Assembly: GCF_016902415.1 (NCBI RefSeq)
Contig: NZ_JACJLV010000016.1
Span: 1 to 49,194, forward strand
Direction of reading: 5' to 3'
DNA from: Mordavella massiliensis
GTDB taxonomy: Bacteria > Bacillota > Clostridia > Lachnospirales > Lachnospiraceae
Length of the DNA: 49,194 nucleotides
Program-made: the position numbers and the translations under genes
In this document: one piece after another, positions 32,624 to 41,116 of the stretch
Numbering within the stretch: the first letter of the stretch is position 1
Layout of the letters: each line of letters begins with the position of its first letter
Notes under the pieces: model-generated
What the model saw: the letters and a program-made list of their open reading frames with translations, nothing else
What the model was told of the DNA's origin: nothing
Databases searched by the model: none

Positions 32624-34090
32624 ATGAAGTATTCGATCAAAAAGCAGATGATCGCCATTTTCATCGGACTTCTGGTGTGTATGGTGGCGGTCCTTCTGTT
32701 TATTAACATGACATTTCTGGAACCCTATTATATCCACAATAAAGAAAGCAGTTTTCAGGAAATGTATGAAGAACTGGGACAGGTGGTCGAGGATCAGTCT
32801 TATTCCGATGAAAAAGCCACCAGCGCGCTTCTTCGGGAGGCAGAGCGCAATAACATGTCATTTCTTATTGTGGACCGGGCCACCGGAAATAAATATACCA
32901 ATGTACACAATGAAGATCTTTTGCTGAACCAGCTGCTGGGATATGTGATCAATCAGGCGCAGAAAAGCGGGAAAATGCTGGAGAGTACGGATCAATATCA
33001 GATGCTGCAGGCGCAGGACCCCTGGAACGAGACGGAATACCTGGTGATGTGGGGAAATTTTGACGACGGCAGCCAGTTTCTGATGCGCAGTCCTCTGGAG
33101 AGTATGCGGGAAAGCGCGGCGATATCCAACCGTTTTCTGATTTACATCGGATGTATCCTGATCTGTGTGGCAGGTGTGCTGGTCTGGTATTTTTCGAAAA
33201 AACTTACGGAGCCGATCCTGGAGCTTGCGGCGCTGTCCGATCAGATGGCAAATCTGAATTTCGAGGCAAAATACACCGGCGGAGGGCCCAATGAGATCGG
33301 GGAGCTGGGGGCAAACTTCAACCGGATGTCCGACAGGCTGGAACGGACGATTTCAGAACTGAAAAAAGCCAATAACAGTCTGCTTAAGGATATCGAGCAG
33401 AAAGAGAAGATAGAAGAAATGCGACAGGAATTCCTGGGAAATGTATCGCATGAACTGAAAACCCCCATCGCTTTGATCCAGGGATATGCGGAAGGGTTAA
33501 AAGACGGAGTCAGCGACGACCCGGAGAGCCGGGAATTTTATTGTGACGTGATCATGGATGAAGCCATGAAAATGAACCAGATGGTGAAAAATCTTCTGAC
33601 GCTGAATCAGCTGGAATTCGGGGATGAAGACGTTGAGTTTGAGCGCTTTGACCTGGCGGCTCTTGTACGGGGGGTTCTCCAGAGCATGGAGATCCTGGCG
33701 TCCCAGGATTCTCTTCAGGTGGAGTTCCGCCAGGAAGAGCCGGTGTATGTCTGGGCGGATGAGTTTAAGACAGAGCAGGTGATCCGCAATTATGTAAGCA
33801 ATGCATTTCATCATGCATCGGGAGAAAAAGTGATCGAAGTAAAGATCGTGGTGGAAGGCAAGAAAGCAAGGACCAGCGTGTTTAACACGGGAACCCCGAT
33901 CCCGGAAGAGGATATAAGCCACATCTGGGAGAAATTTTACAAGGTGGACAAGGCGCACACCAGAGAATATGGCGGCAACGGCATCGGATTATCGATCGTT
34001 AAGGCGATTATGGAGTCGTTCCACCAGCAATATGGAGTGAAGAATTATGACAACGGTGTTGAATTCTGGTTTGAACTTGATGTAGAATAA
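32624..34090 (+). CDS. Membrane sensor histidine kinase
   Basis: A 488-residue kinase, partner of the response regulator directly upstream. A first membrane segment (about 10-27) and a second (about 170-190) flank an extracytoplasmic sensor region (about 30-168). Then come a HAMP segment with LAALSDQMANLNFEAKYTGGGPNEIGELGANFNRM, a HisKA domain with GNVSHELKTPIALIQGYAEGL, and an ATPase domain with NYVSNAFHHA (N box), FYKVDKAHTREYGGNGIGLSIVKAIME (F and G boxes). The sensor region has no recognisable ligand motif, so the signal cannot be inferred. GTAGATGCATAA supplies little ribosome site, consistent with translational coupling. Confidence 0.9.
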   Translation: MKYSIKKQMIAIFIGLLVCMVAVLLFINMTFLEPYYIHNKESSFQEMYEELGQVVEDQSYSDEKATSALLREAERNNMSFLIVDRATGNKYTNVHNEDLLLNQLLGYVINQAQKSGKMLESTDQYQMLQAQDPWNETEYLVMWGNFDDGSQFLMRSPLESMRESAAISNRFLIYIGCILICVAGVLVWYFSKKLTEPILELAALSDQMANLNFEAKYTGGGPNEIGELGANFNRMSDRLERTISELKKANNSLLKDIEQKEKIEEMRQEFLGNVSHELKTPIALIQGYAEGLKDGVSDDPESREFYCDVIMDEAMKMNQMVKNLLTLNQLEFGDEDVEFERFDLAALVRGVLQSMEILASQDSLQVEFRQEEPVYVWADEFKTEQVIRNYVSNAFHHASGEKVIEVKIVVEGKKARTSVFNTGTPIPEEDISHIWEKFYKVDKAHTREYGGNGIGLSIVKAIMESFHQQYGVKNYDNGVEFWFELDVE

Positions 34091-34151
34091 AAAACAATAC
34101 AGGGCATAGTTTTTCTTTGCCCAAATATGCGGCGGAAAAGGAGTAAGATCA

Positions 34152-34763
34152 TTGATAGCGATCATAGACTACGATGCGGGAAATATCAGGAGTGTAGAAA
34201 AAGCATTAAAATTTCTGGGTCAGGACGTGAAGATCACCAGAGATCCGGAGGAGATCCTAAGTGCGGAAAAAGTGATCCTGCCGGGAGTGGGAGCTTTTGG
34301 AGACGCCATGGGAAAGTTAAAGGAGTACGGGCTTGACCAGGTGATCCGAAAGACAGCCGGGAAGGGGACGCCTTTTCTTGGAATCTGCCTGGGGCTGCAG
34401 CTTCTGTTTGAAAGAAGTGATGAGGCGCCGGGAGTGGAAGGGCTTGGGATCCTGAAAGGCGAGATCTTAAGACTGCCGGAAAAAGAGGGCTACAAGATTC
34501 CGCATATGGGATGGAATTCCCTGGAACTGGTCCATAACGGCAGGCTGTTCCGGGATCTGCCGGAAGATCCTTATGTGTATTTTGTGCATTCTTATTATCT
34601 GAAAGCAGCGGATGAAACGATCGTAAAAGCCCGGACAGAATACACGACTGCCATTGATGCTTCCGTGGAACAGGGAAATGTATTTGCCTGCCAGTTCCAT
34701 CCGGAAAAGAGCAGCGAAACGGGACTGAAGATCCTGAAGAACTTTGTGGAATTAGAAGGATAG
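34152..34763 (+). CDS. hisH: Imidazole glycerol phosphate synthase subunit HisH
   Basis: A 203-residue class I glutamine amidotransferase. It supplies ammonia to HisF for histidine synthesis. The start segment [18 protein letters not shown], the nucleophile loop [11 protein letters not shown] with Cys84 region, and the [17 protein letters not shown] end with His and Glu of the triad are intact. Translation starts at TTG (34152) behind AAAAGGAG. hisF follows by 10 bp. Other his genes are not nearby, so the pathway is split in this genome. Confidence 0.92.
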   Translation: MIAIIDYDAGNIRSVEKALKFLGQDVKITRDPEEILSAEKVILPGVGAFGDAMGKLKEYGLDQVIRKTAGKGTPFLGICLGLQLLFERSDEAPGVEGLGILKGEILRLPEKEGYKIPHMGWNSLELVHNGRLFRDLPEDPYVYFVHSYYLKAADETIVKARTEYTTAIDASVEQGNVFACQFHPEKSSETGLKILKNFVELEG

Positions 34764-34773
34764 GGGGAACAGC

Positions 34774-35532
34774 ATGCATACGAAACGGATCGTTCCCTGC
34801 CTGGACGTACATAACGGCCGGGTAGTCAAGGGAGTGAATTTTGTAGATTTAAAGGATGCCGGGGATCCGGTGGAGATTGGAAAGGCCTATGACAAGGCCG
34901 GCGCGGACGAGCTGGTCTTTCTGGATATTACGGCGTCTTCTGATGCAAGAAGCACGGTGGTCGATATGGTGCGCCGGGTGGCGGAAACAGTGTTTATTCC
35001 CTTTACCGTTGGAGGCGGCATCCGTACTGTGGAGGATTTTAAAGCGCTTCTTCGGGAAGGGGCGGACAAGATCTCGATCAATTCTTCCGCGATCAACACG
35101 CCGGAGCTGATCTCAGAAGCTGCCGACAAGTTCGGAAGCCAGTGCGTGGTGGTGGCCATTGACGCGAAACGTCGGGAAGACGGCGGGTGGAACATTTACA
35201 AAAACGGCGGCCGGATCGACGTGGGCATCGATGCGGTGGAATGGGCGGCCCGGGTTGAGAAGCTGGGGGCAGGAGAGATCCTTCTGACCAGTATGGACTG
35301 TGACGGCACCAAGGCCGGGTATGACCTGGAGCTTACCAGAGCGATCGCAGAGATGGTAAATATTCCGGTGATCGCAAGTGGCGGCGCCGGTACGATGGAA
35401 CATTTTTATGAAGCGCTGACCGAAGGAAAGGCAGATGCGGCTCTGGCGGCTTCGTTATTTCACTATAAAGAGCTGGAAATCCGGCAGGTAAAGGAGTATC
35501 TGCGGGACAAAGGAGTGCCGGTGCGCCTGTAA
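34774..35532 (+). CDS. hisF: Imidazole glycerol phosphate synthase subunit HisF
   Basis: A 252-residue TIM barrel. With HisH it makes imidazole glycerol phosphate and AICAR from PRFAR. It opens with [20 protein letters not shown] (catalytic Asp11), has [17 protein letters not shown], and [18 protein letters not shown] with the second catalytic Asp, then [12 protein letters not shown]. All family blocks are intact, and length matches the norm. AGGGGGAAC precedes the ATG. AICAR formed here feeds the PurH-like step encoded at 20646. Confidence 0.95.
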   Translation: MHTKRIVPCLDVHNGRVVKGVNFVDLKDAGDPVEIGKAYDKAGADELVFLDITASSDARSTVVDMVRRVAETVFIPFTVGGGIRTVEDFKALLREGADKISINSSAINTPELISEAADKFGSQCVVVAIDAKRREDGGWNIYKNGGRIDVGIDAVEWAARVEKLGAGEILLTSMDCDGTKAGYDLELTRAIAEMVNIPVIASGGAGTMEHFYEALTEGKADAALAASLFHYKELEIRQVKEYLRDKGVPVRL

Positions 35533-35563
35533 GAGCGGGCAGCAAAGGGACGGACGGCAGAAA

Positions 35564-35591
35564 GAAAAGGACAGGAAGAAAAGGACAGGAA
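35564..35591 (+). repeat. Perfect 14-bp tandem duplication in the ung leader
   Basis: GAAAAGGACAGGAA occurs at 35564-35577 and again at 35578-35591. It supplies AGGA-rich sequence close to the ung ribosome binding site, so copy number could alter translation. Confidence 0.6.
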
Positions 35592-35603
35592 GGAAATCAG
35601 AGT

Positions 35604-36272
35604 ATGGGAGCGATCACGAATGACTGGCTGGAAGCTCTGCAGGGAGAGTTTCGCAAGCCCTATTATAAACAATTGTTTGAGACGGTGAACCGGGAATACC
35701 GGACAAGGCAGATTTTCCCGCCTGCAGACGACATTTTCAATGCGTTTCATCTGACGCCGCTCCACAGCGTGAAAGCGGTGATCCTGGGGCAGGATCCCTA
35801 TCACAACTACGGACAGGCCCATGGCCTTTGCTTTTCTGTTAAAAAGGGCGTGGCGGTCCCGCCGTCTCTGGTGAATATTTATCAGGAACTGCATGATGAT
35901 CTGGGGTGCCGGATCCCGGATCACGGATGCCTGACTAAATGGGCCGAGCAGGGGGTGCTGATGCTGAATACGGTGCTGACAGTCCGTGCCCACCAGGCAA
36001 ATTCCCACCGGGGGATCGGATGGGAGGAGTTCACCGATGCGGCGATCCGGGCGCTGAACGAACAGGACCGGCCCATTGTGTTTATCCTGTGGGGAAGTCC
36101 GGCGCAGAAGAAGGCTTCTATGCTGAACAATCCGAAGCATCTGATCCTGAAAGCGCCGCATCCCAGTCCGCTTTCTGCATACAGAGGATTTTTCGGCAGC
36201 AGGCCTTTCAGTCAGACGAATGCGTTTCTGGAAGCGCATGGAGTGGAGCCGGTGGACTGGCAGATCGAGTAA
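35604..36272 (+). CDS. ung: Uracil-DNA glycosylase (family 1)
   Basis: A 222-residue base-excision repair enzyme. It removes uracil from DNA. Seen: the water-activating loop VILGQDPYHNYGQAHGLCFSV, GVLMLNTVLTVRAHQANSH, ILWGSPAQKK and the HPSPLSAYRGFFG loop, whose His is catalytic. These are the exact family-1 signatures. It follows hisF by 71 bp that contain a 14-bp tandem duplication, and has a good AGGAAGGAAA ribosome site. It is not functionally related to the his genes. Confidence 0.95.
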   Translation: MGAITNDWLEALQGEFRKPYYKQLFETVNREYRTRQIFPPADDIFNAFHLTPLHSVKAVILGQDPYHNYGQAHGLCFSVKKGVAVPPSLVNIYQELHDDLGCRIPDHGCLTKWAEQGVLMLNTVLTVRAHQANSHRGIGWEEFTDAAIRALNEQDRPIVFILWGSPAQKKASMLNNPKHLILKAPHPSPLSAYRGFFGSRPFSQTNAFLEAHGVEPVDWQIE

Positions 36273-36306
36273 TTCGTTACAAAAATATTAATTTTCGTGT
36301 CATTTT

Positions 36307-36343
36307 ATGCCAAGTGGTTGAAATCGTATCATCCATTTGGCAT
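36307..36343. promoter_or_regulatory. Inverted repeat upstream of the P1B-ATPase gene
   Basis: ATGCCAAGTGG (36307-36317) and CCATTTGGCAT (36333-36343) match at 10 of 11 as inverted arms, 15 bp apart. It is about 50 bp before the ATPase ATG, followed by an AT-rich stretch. It could be a metal-regulator operator or a weak terminator for ung. Confidence 0.5.
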
Positions 36344-36391
36344 AATTATTAGATGAGTAATTATTTAATGTTATGAAAAAGGGAATACATT

Positions 36392-38254
36392 ATGACAAGG
36401 GAATTAAAAATCAGAAGTATCATATACGGAGCCGGGGTGGCGGTATATTTATGCGCGATCCTGGTGACCATGAATTATACACTGCCGGACATGGCCCGGT
36501 TTGTGTGGTTTCTGATCTCATATCTGCTGATCGGCTTTGACGCATTTCGAAAGCTGGAAGAGAATTTTTGCCAGAAAAAATTCCTGACAGAGTATACGCT
36601 GATGGTCCTTGCGACGATCGGCGCTTTTGGCGTGGGGCGCTATGTGGAAGGCGTGCTGGTCATGCTGCTGTTTGAACTGGGAATGATGTTTGAAGCGTAC
36701 ACTACGGACAATGCCAAGAGATCGATCGAAAGCATGATCAATATCCGTCCGGAATTCGCGACCCGCAAGGTGCGAGGGAAGGAATTCAAGGTGGACCCGG
36801 CTGCGTTAAAGATCGGACATACGATCGTGATCCGTCCGGGCGAGAGGATACCGGTGGATGCGGTTGTCACCTCCGGTACTTCCAGTATCGATACCAAAGC
36901 GCTGACCGGTGAATCCATGCCCCAGACTGTCTGGCCGGGCGACCGCATTTACAGTGGATGTATCAATCTGAGCGCAGTTATCGAAGCAAAGGTTACTGCT
37001 CTTTACGTGGATTCTACGGTATCCAGAATCATGGAAATGGTAGAGGATGCCCAGAATCAGAAGGCGGAGAGTGAGAATTTCGTAACCCGTTTTTCCAAAA
37101 TATATGTGCCGGTCATGCTGATCTGCTCACTGGCAGTGATGATCTATCCGCCGCTTACCTTTTCTTACGGAAACTGGGACACCTGGATTTACCGTGGACT
37201 GATCTTTCTGATCATCGCCTGCCCGACAGGACTTGTGATGTCGGTGCCCATTGCGTTTCTTGGAGGGATCGCCTCAGCCGCCCGTCACGGGATCGTGGTG
37301 AAGGGCGGAAATTATCTGGAAGACCTGGCAAAGGCGGATACCTTTATCTTTGATAAAACCGGTACGCTGACAGAAGGCGTGTTCCGGGTGACAGAGGTGA
37401 AGCCTGTGGGGATGAGCGAGCAGGAACTTCTGCGGATCGCCGCGCATGTGGAGTGCCACTCGAATCATCCGATCGCCCAGTCTCTGAAAGAGGCTTATCA
37501 GGGAGAGATCCAGGAAACAAAAGTCTACCGGATGCGGGAGATCCCGGGTTACGGCGTAAATGCGACCTTTGAGGGAAACCGTGTATATATTGGAAATAAG
37601 AGGCTGATGGAGCGCCAGAAGGTGGACTATGACGAGGTGAAGAAGACAGGAACACCGGTGTATGTCGCCATCGGGGATAAATATGCCGGATACATACTGA
37701 TCGCCGACCAGGTGAAAGAAGATGCCAAACCAACGCTTCAGTATCTGCAGGAACGGTGCAGGGCGGTGCTCGTCATGCTGACCGGAGACACCGAGGGCGC
37801 CAGCAAAGAAGTGGCAAAGGAAATGAAGATGGATTATGCCTATACCAATCTGATGCCGGAAGACAAGCTGGAGCAGCTGGAGGACTTTATGGGGCTGCAG
37901 GACAGCGGCGAGAAGCTGGTATGTGTCGGCGACGGTATCAATGACGCTCCGGTGCTTGCAAGAGCGGATGTGGGAATCGCCATGGGAGCGCTCGGGTCCG
38001 CGGCGGCGGTGGAAGCAGCGGATGTGATCCTGATGGAAGATGAATTGTCCAGGATCGTGGACGCCATCAAGATCGCCAAAGAGACTCTCCGGGTAGTCAG
38101 CCAGAATATTACATTTGCCATGGTGGTAAAAGTATTGATCCTGATCCTTGCGGCAGTAGGGTACTTCGGTATGTGGGAGGCGATCCTCGCCGAGGTAGGA
38201 GTGATGTTTGTGGTCATCCTGAATGCAGTGTGGGTGGTAAGATATCAGGTATAG
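36392..38254 (+). CDS. Heavy-metal P1B-type ATPase with CPT in place of CPC
   Basis: A 620-residue P-type ATPase of the metal-transporting type. The actuator loop LTGESMPQ (172-175 TGES), phosphorylation motif DKTGTLTEG (Asp321), HP motif ECHSNHPIAQSL and GDGINDAPVLA hinge are intact, with about eight membrane segments. It lacks the usual N-terminal metal-binding domain (no GMTCxxC). The membrane motif that normally reads CPC is IIACPTGLVMSVP (Cys277, Thr279). The last membrane segment reads MWEAILAEVGVMFVVILNA, with Glu about 601 where zinc pumps such as ZntA have Asp. The transported ion may therefore differ from Zn2+. The TPR lipoprotein gene follows by 12 bp. Confidence 0.88.
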   Translation: MTRELKIRSIIYGAGVAVYLCAILVTMNYTLPDMARFVWFLISYLLIGFDAFRKLEENFCQKKFLTEYTLMVLATIGAFGVGRYVEGVLVMLLFELGMMFEAYTTDNAKRSIESMINIRPEFATRKVRGKEFKVDPAALKIGHTIVIRPGERIPVDAVVTSGTSSIDTKALTGESMPQTVWPGDRIYSGCINLSAVIEAKVTALYVDSTVSRIMEMVEDAQNQKAESENFVTRFSKIYVPVMLICSLAVMIYPPLTFSYGNWDTWIYRGLIFLIIACPTGLVMSVPIAFLGGIASAARHGIVVKGGNYLEDLAKADTFIFDKTGTLTEGVFRVTEVKPVGMSEQELLRIAAHVECHSNHPIAQSLKEAYQGEIQETKVYRMREIPGYGVNATFEGNRVYIGNKRLMERQKVDYDEVKKTGTPVYVAIGDKYAGYILIADQVKEDAKPTLQYLQERCRAVLVMLTGDTEGASKEVAKEMKMDYAYTNLMPEDKLEQLEDFMGLQDSGEKLVCVGDGINDAPVLARADVGIAMGALGSAAAVEAADVILMEDELSRIVDAIKIAKETLRVVSQNITFAMVVKVLILILAAVGYFGMWEAILAEVGVMFVVILNAVWVVRYQV

Positions 38255-38266
38255 GAGACAGATGGT

Positions 38267-38791
38267 ATGAAATTAAAAAGTTTATTTGCAGGGACTGCCC
38301 TGCTTTTGGCGCTTTCACTGACTGGTTGTTCCGGATCTGTGGAAAAAGGACTGGAATATCTGGAAGCGGGCGAGTTTGAAAGCGCGGCGGAAGAGTTCCA
38401 GGCAGCCGCAGAGAAAGACAAAGATGCCGCAGAGGCGTTCCGCGGACTGGGAATCGCGAAATGGGAGCTGGAAGATTATGAAGGCGCCCGCGATGCGTTC
38501 AAGTCTGCGTTGGACAACGGCGCCGACAAGACGGGGACACTCTATAATTTTATCGGCTGCTGCGACCTTCGCCTCGGCGATCCGTCTTCGGCTCTGAATT
38601 ATTTCAATCTTGGCATCAGCCAGGAGGGAAACAGCGAGGAGCTTCTTCAGGAGATGAAGTTTAATGTGATCGCGGCATATGAAGGAATGGAAGATTTTGA
38701 GAGCGCAAAGACGAAGCTGAAAGAGTATCTGGAAGAGTATCCGGATGATGAACAGGCGCAGAAGGAAATGACATTTCTGGAGACCAGATAG
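38267..38791 (+). CDS. TPR-repeat lipoprotein
   Basis: A 174-residue secreted protein. An N-terminal signal with lipobox LTGC (residues 18-21) predicts lipid attachment at Cys21. About four tetratricopeptide-like units follow: EKGLEYLEAGEFESAAEEFQAA, AAEAFRGLGIAKWELEDYEGARDAFKSAL, then FIGCCDLRLGDPSSALNYFNLGI and FNVIAAYEGMEDFESAKTKLKEYL. TPR proteins mediate protein contacts; no catalytic motif is seen. It lies 12 bp after the P1B-ATPase gene, so it may be co-transcribed, and 10 bp before hflX. The role is unknown; a surface scaffold linked to the ATPase is possible. Confidence 0.82.
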   Translation: MKLKSLFAGTALLLALSLTGCSGSVEKGLEYLEAGEFESAAEEFQAAAEKDKDAAEAFRGLGIAKWELEDYEGARDAFKSALDNGADKTGTLYNFIGCCDLRLGDPSSALNYFNLGISQEGNSEELLQEMKFNVIAAYEGMEDFESAKTKLKEYLEEYPDDEQAQKEMTFLETR

Positions 38792-38801
38792 GACGTGGGA
38801 T

Positions 38802-40055
38802 ATGATTGAGACTGCAAAAGAAAGAGAGCGGGTGATCCTGGTGGGGGTTAGCCTTTCGGATCCGAAGGATGCCAGAAGGTCGCTGGAGGAGCTGGAAGAG
38901 CTGGCGGCCACCGCAGGGGCCGAAACCGCAGGATATGTGATACAGAGCCGGGAGCAGACGCACCCGGCTACTTACGTTGGAAAAGGAAAGATCGAGGAGA
39001 TCCGGGATCTTTTGTGGGAACTGGAGGCAACGGGGATCATCTGTGATGATGAATTGTCTCCGGTACAGATGAAGAACCTTCAGGACGAACTGAATACGAA
39101 GGTGATGGACCGGACGCTTTTGATCCTTGACATTTTTGCAGGAAGAGCTTCCACAAGCGAAGGAAAGATCCAGGTGGAGCTGGCCCAGCTGAAATACCGG
39201 CAAACCAGGCTGACCGGATTCGGAACGGCCATGTCGAGGCTTGGCGGCGGGATCGGCACCAGAGGACCGGGAGAAAAGAAGCTGGAAATGGACCGGCGGC
39301 TGATCAAGAGCCGGATCGCCCAGCTGAACCGGGAGTTAAAAGCGGTCAAACGGCACCGGGAGGTTACGAGAGAGCAGAGAAGTAAGAGCCGGATTCCGGT
39401 AGCCGCGATTGTGGGATATACGAATGCCGGGAAATCCACACTTTTAAATACGCTGACCGGCGCCGGGATCCTGGCGGAAGATCAGCTTTTTGCAACCCTG
39501 GATCCGACGACCCGGGAGCGGAAGCTTCCCAGCGGACAAAAGATCCTTCTGACGGATACAGTGGGATTTATCCGGAAACTGCCCCATCATCTGATCGATG
39601 CATTCCGCAGTACGCTGGAGGAGGCAAAATATGCGGATCTGATCCTGCATGTGGTGGATGCGTCCAGCCCGCAGATGGATGAGCAGATGTATACGGTTTA
39701 CGAGACGCTTCGGAATCTGGAGATCACAGATAAACCGGTGATCACGGTATTTAATAAGAAAGACAGGCCCGGATTTGATGAGATGGCCCGAGATTTCCGT
39801 GCAGATCACACGGTACGGATCTCGGCAAAGAGCGGAGACGGCCTGGACGAGCTGCTGGCAGCCATTGAGACCGTGCTCCGGCAGCAGAAGATTTACATCG
39901 AAGATCTGTATTCTTACCAGGAAGCTGCAAAGATCCAGCTGATCCGGAAATACGGCGAACTGCATTCCGAAGAATACCGGGAGGACGGGATCTTTGTGCA
40001 GGCATTTGTTCCCGTAGAGATTTACGAAAAAGTAAAAGGAAATTCCGGGGAGTAG
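38802..40055 (+). CDS. hflX: GTPase HflX
   Basis: A 417-residue ribosome-associated GTPase that splits stalled or heat-damaged ribosomes. Seen: the N-terminal HflX domain with PATYVGKGKIEEI and IICDDELSPVQMKNLQ, the glycine-rich SRLGGGIGTRGPGEKKLEMDRR linker, Walker A VGYTNAGKSTLLN, DTVGFIRKLPHHLIDAFRSTLEEA and NKKDRPGF as the G4 motif. All signature blocks are present. It is unrelated to the upstream lipoprotein in function, but the spacing suggests one transcript. Confidence 0.94.
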   Translation: MIETAKERERVILVGVSLSDPKDARRSLEELEELAATAGAETAGYVIQSREQTHPATYVGKGKIEEIRDLLWELEATGIICDDELSPVQMKNLQDELNTKVMDRTLLILDIFAGRASTSEGKIQVELAQLKYRQTRLTGFGTAMSRLGGGIGTRGPGEKKLEMDRRLIKSRIAQLNRELKAVKRHREVTREQRSKSRIPVAAIVGYTNAGKSTLLNTLTGAGILAEDQLFATLDPTTRERKLPSGQKILLTDTVGFIRKLPHHLIDAFRSTLEEAKYADLILHVVDASSPQMDEQMYTVYETLRNLEITDKPVITVFNKKDRPGFDEMARDFRADHTVRISAKSGDGLDELLAAIETVLRQQKIYIEDLYSYQEAAKIQLIRKYGELHSEEYREDGIFVQAFVPVEIYEKVKGNSGE

Positions 40056-40059
40056 CAGC

Positions 40060-40902
40060 TTACGAAAGCGCAAGGGTCTCCCGGGGGGATTCCTGAAATA
40101 ATTTTTTGTAGGAACGGGAAAACGTAGAGTAATCCCGGAAGCCGCAGTCAAAACAGACCTGTGTGCTGGGAACGCCGGACAGGATCAGTTCCCTGGCAAG
40201 CAGAAGCCGCTTCTGCGTGATATATTGCCCCAGCGTGTAACCGGTCTCCTGCTTGAAAAGCCGCATCATATAATATTTGCTGATAAAAAACCGGCCGGCC
40301 AGTCCGTCAATGGTCAGATCTTCAGACAGATGATCATTGACATACTGCAGGATCTCCTGAATCTTCAGATTATAATTCTGCGTATCAATAAACTCCAGCC
40401 GGTTTTTCCGCGCCGCCCGGTTCAAATGGATCATAAACTCCAGGAAAAGAACCTGCCGGTAAAGCTCCGAAGCATAGCCGTCATCCGAAAAAGAATGCTC
40501 CAGGCGCATGATCGAACGGAAAAGAGAACTCTTTTCCAGAGAAGAAATACGCAGCACATTGGAATGTTCCAGTTCTGCCTTCCGGAAACAAAAACTTAAG
40601 TCATAGGAATCCGTATGGTAGGCATCCATAAAATTCGGAGAAATATAGACGATGATCCGCTCATAAAGCACAGAATTATCCACGGAAAGCCGATGAATGT
40701 CCCCGTGCCGCACAAGCACAATATCATAAGGCTTCAGGGCATAAGACTTTCCCTCGATCATATAGCTGACATTTCCCTTAATAAAAATCGTAATCTTATC
40801 AAAATCATGATAGTGGTAGGCAATCTCATGCGTTTCCCGGTCGGTCAGATGAAAAAGCCGGAATTCACTGTTGAGATAGCCTTTTTTTGTATACATTTCC
40901 AT
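40060..40902 (-). CDS. AraC family transcriptional regulator
   Basis: A 280-residue regulator. The N-terminal part (about 1-140) is cupin-like, with HYHDFDKITIFIKGNVSYMIEG and a HGDIHRL segment. The C-terminal AraC domain (about 180-280) has IDGLAGRFFISKYYMMRLFKQETGYTLGQYI and STQVCFDCGFRDYSTFSRSYKKLFQESP, the two helix-turn-helix units. The effector is unknown, likely a sugar or small organic ligand. The start at 40902 is favoured because GGAG lies just upstream of this ATG; the ATG at 40914 and a TTG at 40980 (inside palindrome copy C) are disfavoured. No catabolic operon is adjacent, so its targets are elsewhere. Confidence 0.87.
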   Translation of the reverse strand: MEMYTKKGYLNSEFRLFHLTDRETHEIAYHYHDFDKITIFIKGNVSYMIEGKSYALKPYDIVLVRHGDIHRLSVDNSVLYERIIVYISPNFMDAYHTDSYDLSFCFRKAELEHSNVLRISSLEKSSLFRSIMRLEHSFSDDGYASELYRQVLFLEFMIHLNRAARKNRLEFIDTQNYNLKIQEILQYVNDHLSEDLTIDGLAGRFFISKYYMMRLFKQETGYTLGQYITQKRLLLARELILSGVPSTQVCFDCGFRDYSTFSRSYKKLFQESPRETLALS

Positions 40903-40916
40903 AAAAAACTCCATTT

Positions 40917-40998
40917 GGGTACAGGGTAAAATGCAATTTGGTACAGGGCAAAACGCAATTTGGGACGTAGTCCTTTGCAAAAGGACTACGTCCCAAAT
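40917..40998 (-). repeat. Palindromic intergenic element, copy C, with doubled tail
   Basis: Arms of 19 bp (40958-40976 and 40980-40998) with loop GCA on the plus strand. Read on the minus strand, the stem is identical to copy B and is followed by two tail copies (about 40940-40960 and 40917-40937) of the ATTGC(A/G)TTTT(A/G)CCCTGTACC type. It is oriented with, and immediately upstream of, the AraC gene. Confidence 0.82.
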
Positions 40999-41044
40999 GT
41001 ACCACGAAAGAGCAGGATTTGCAATATATACAGCATGATTTGTG

Positions 41045-41073
41045 TTGTATTGGGAAATAATGCCTGATATGAT
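41045..41073 (+). promoter_or_regulatory. Promoter of the dapF-like gene
   Basis: TTGTAT (41045-41050) and TATGAT (41068-41073) are 17 bp apart, with a TG extended -10 at 41065-41066. Confidence 0.7.
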
Positions 41074-41116
41074 AAGGATAGAGTGTGATAATCTTATGAT
41101 TTTCGGAGGTTATGTT

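Noticed and set aside
40903-40980. An N-terminal extension of the AraC protein from TTG at 40980
   Set aside because: It would translate through the palindromic element copy C; a GGAG ribosome site favours the ATG at 40902.
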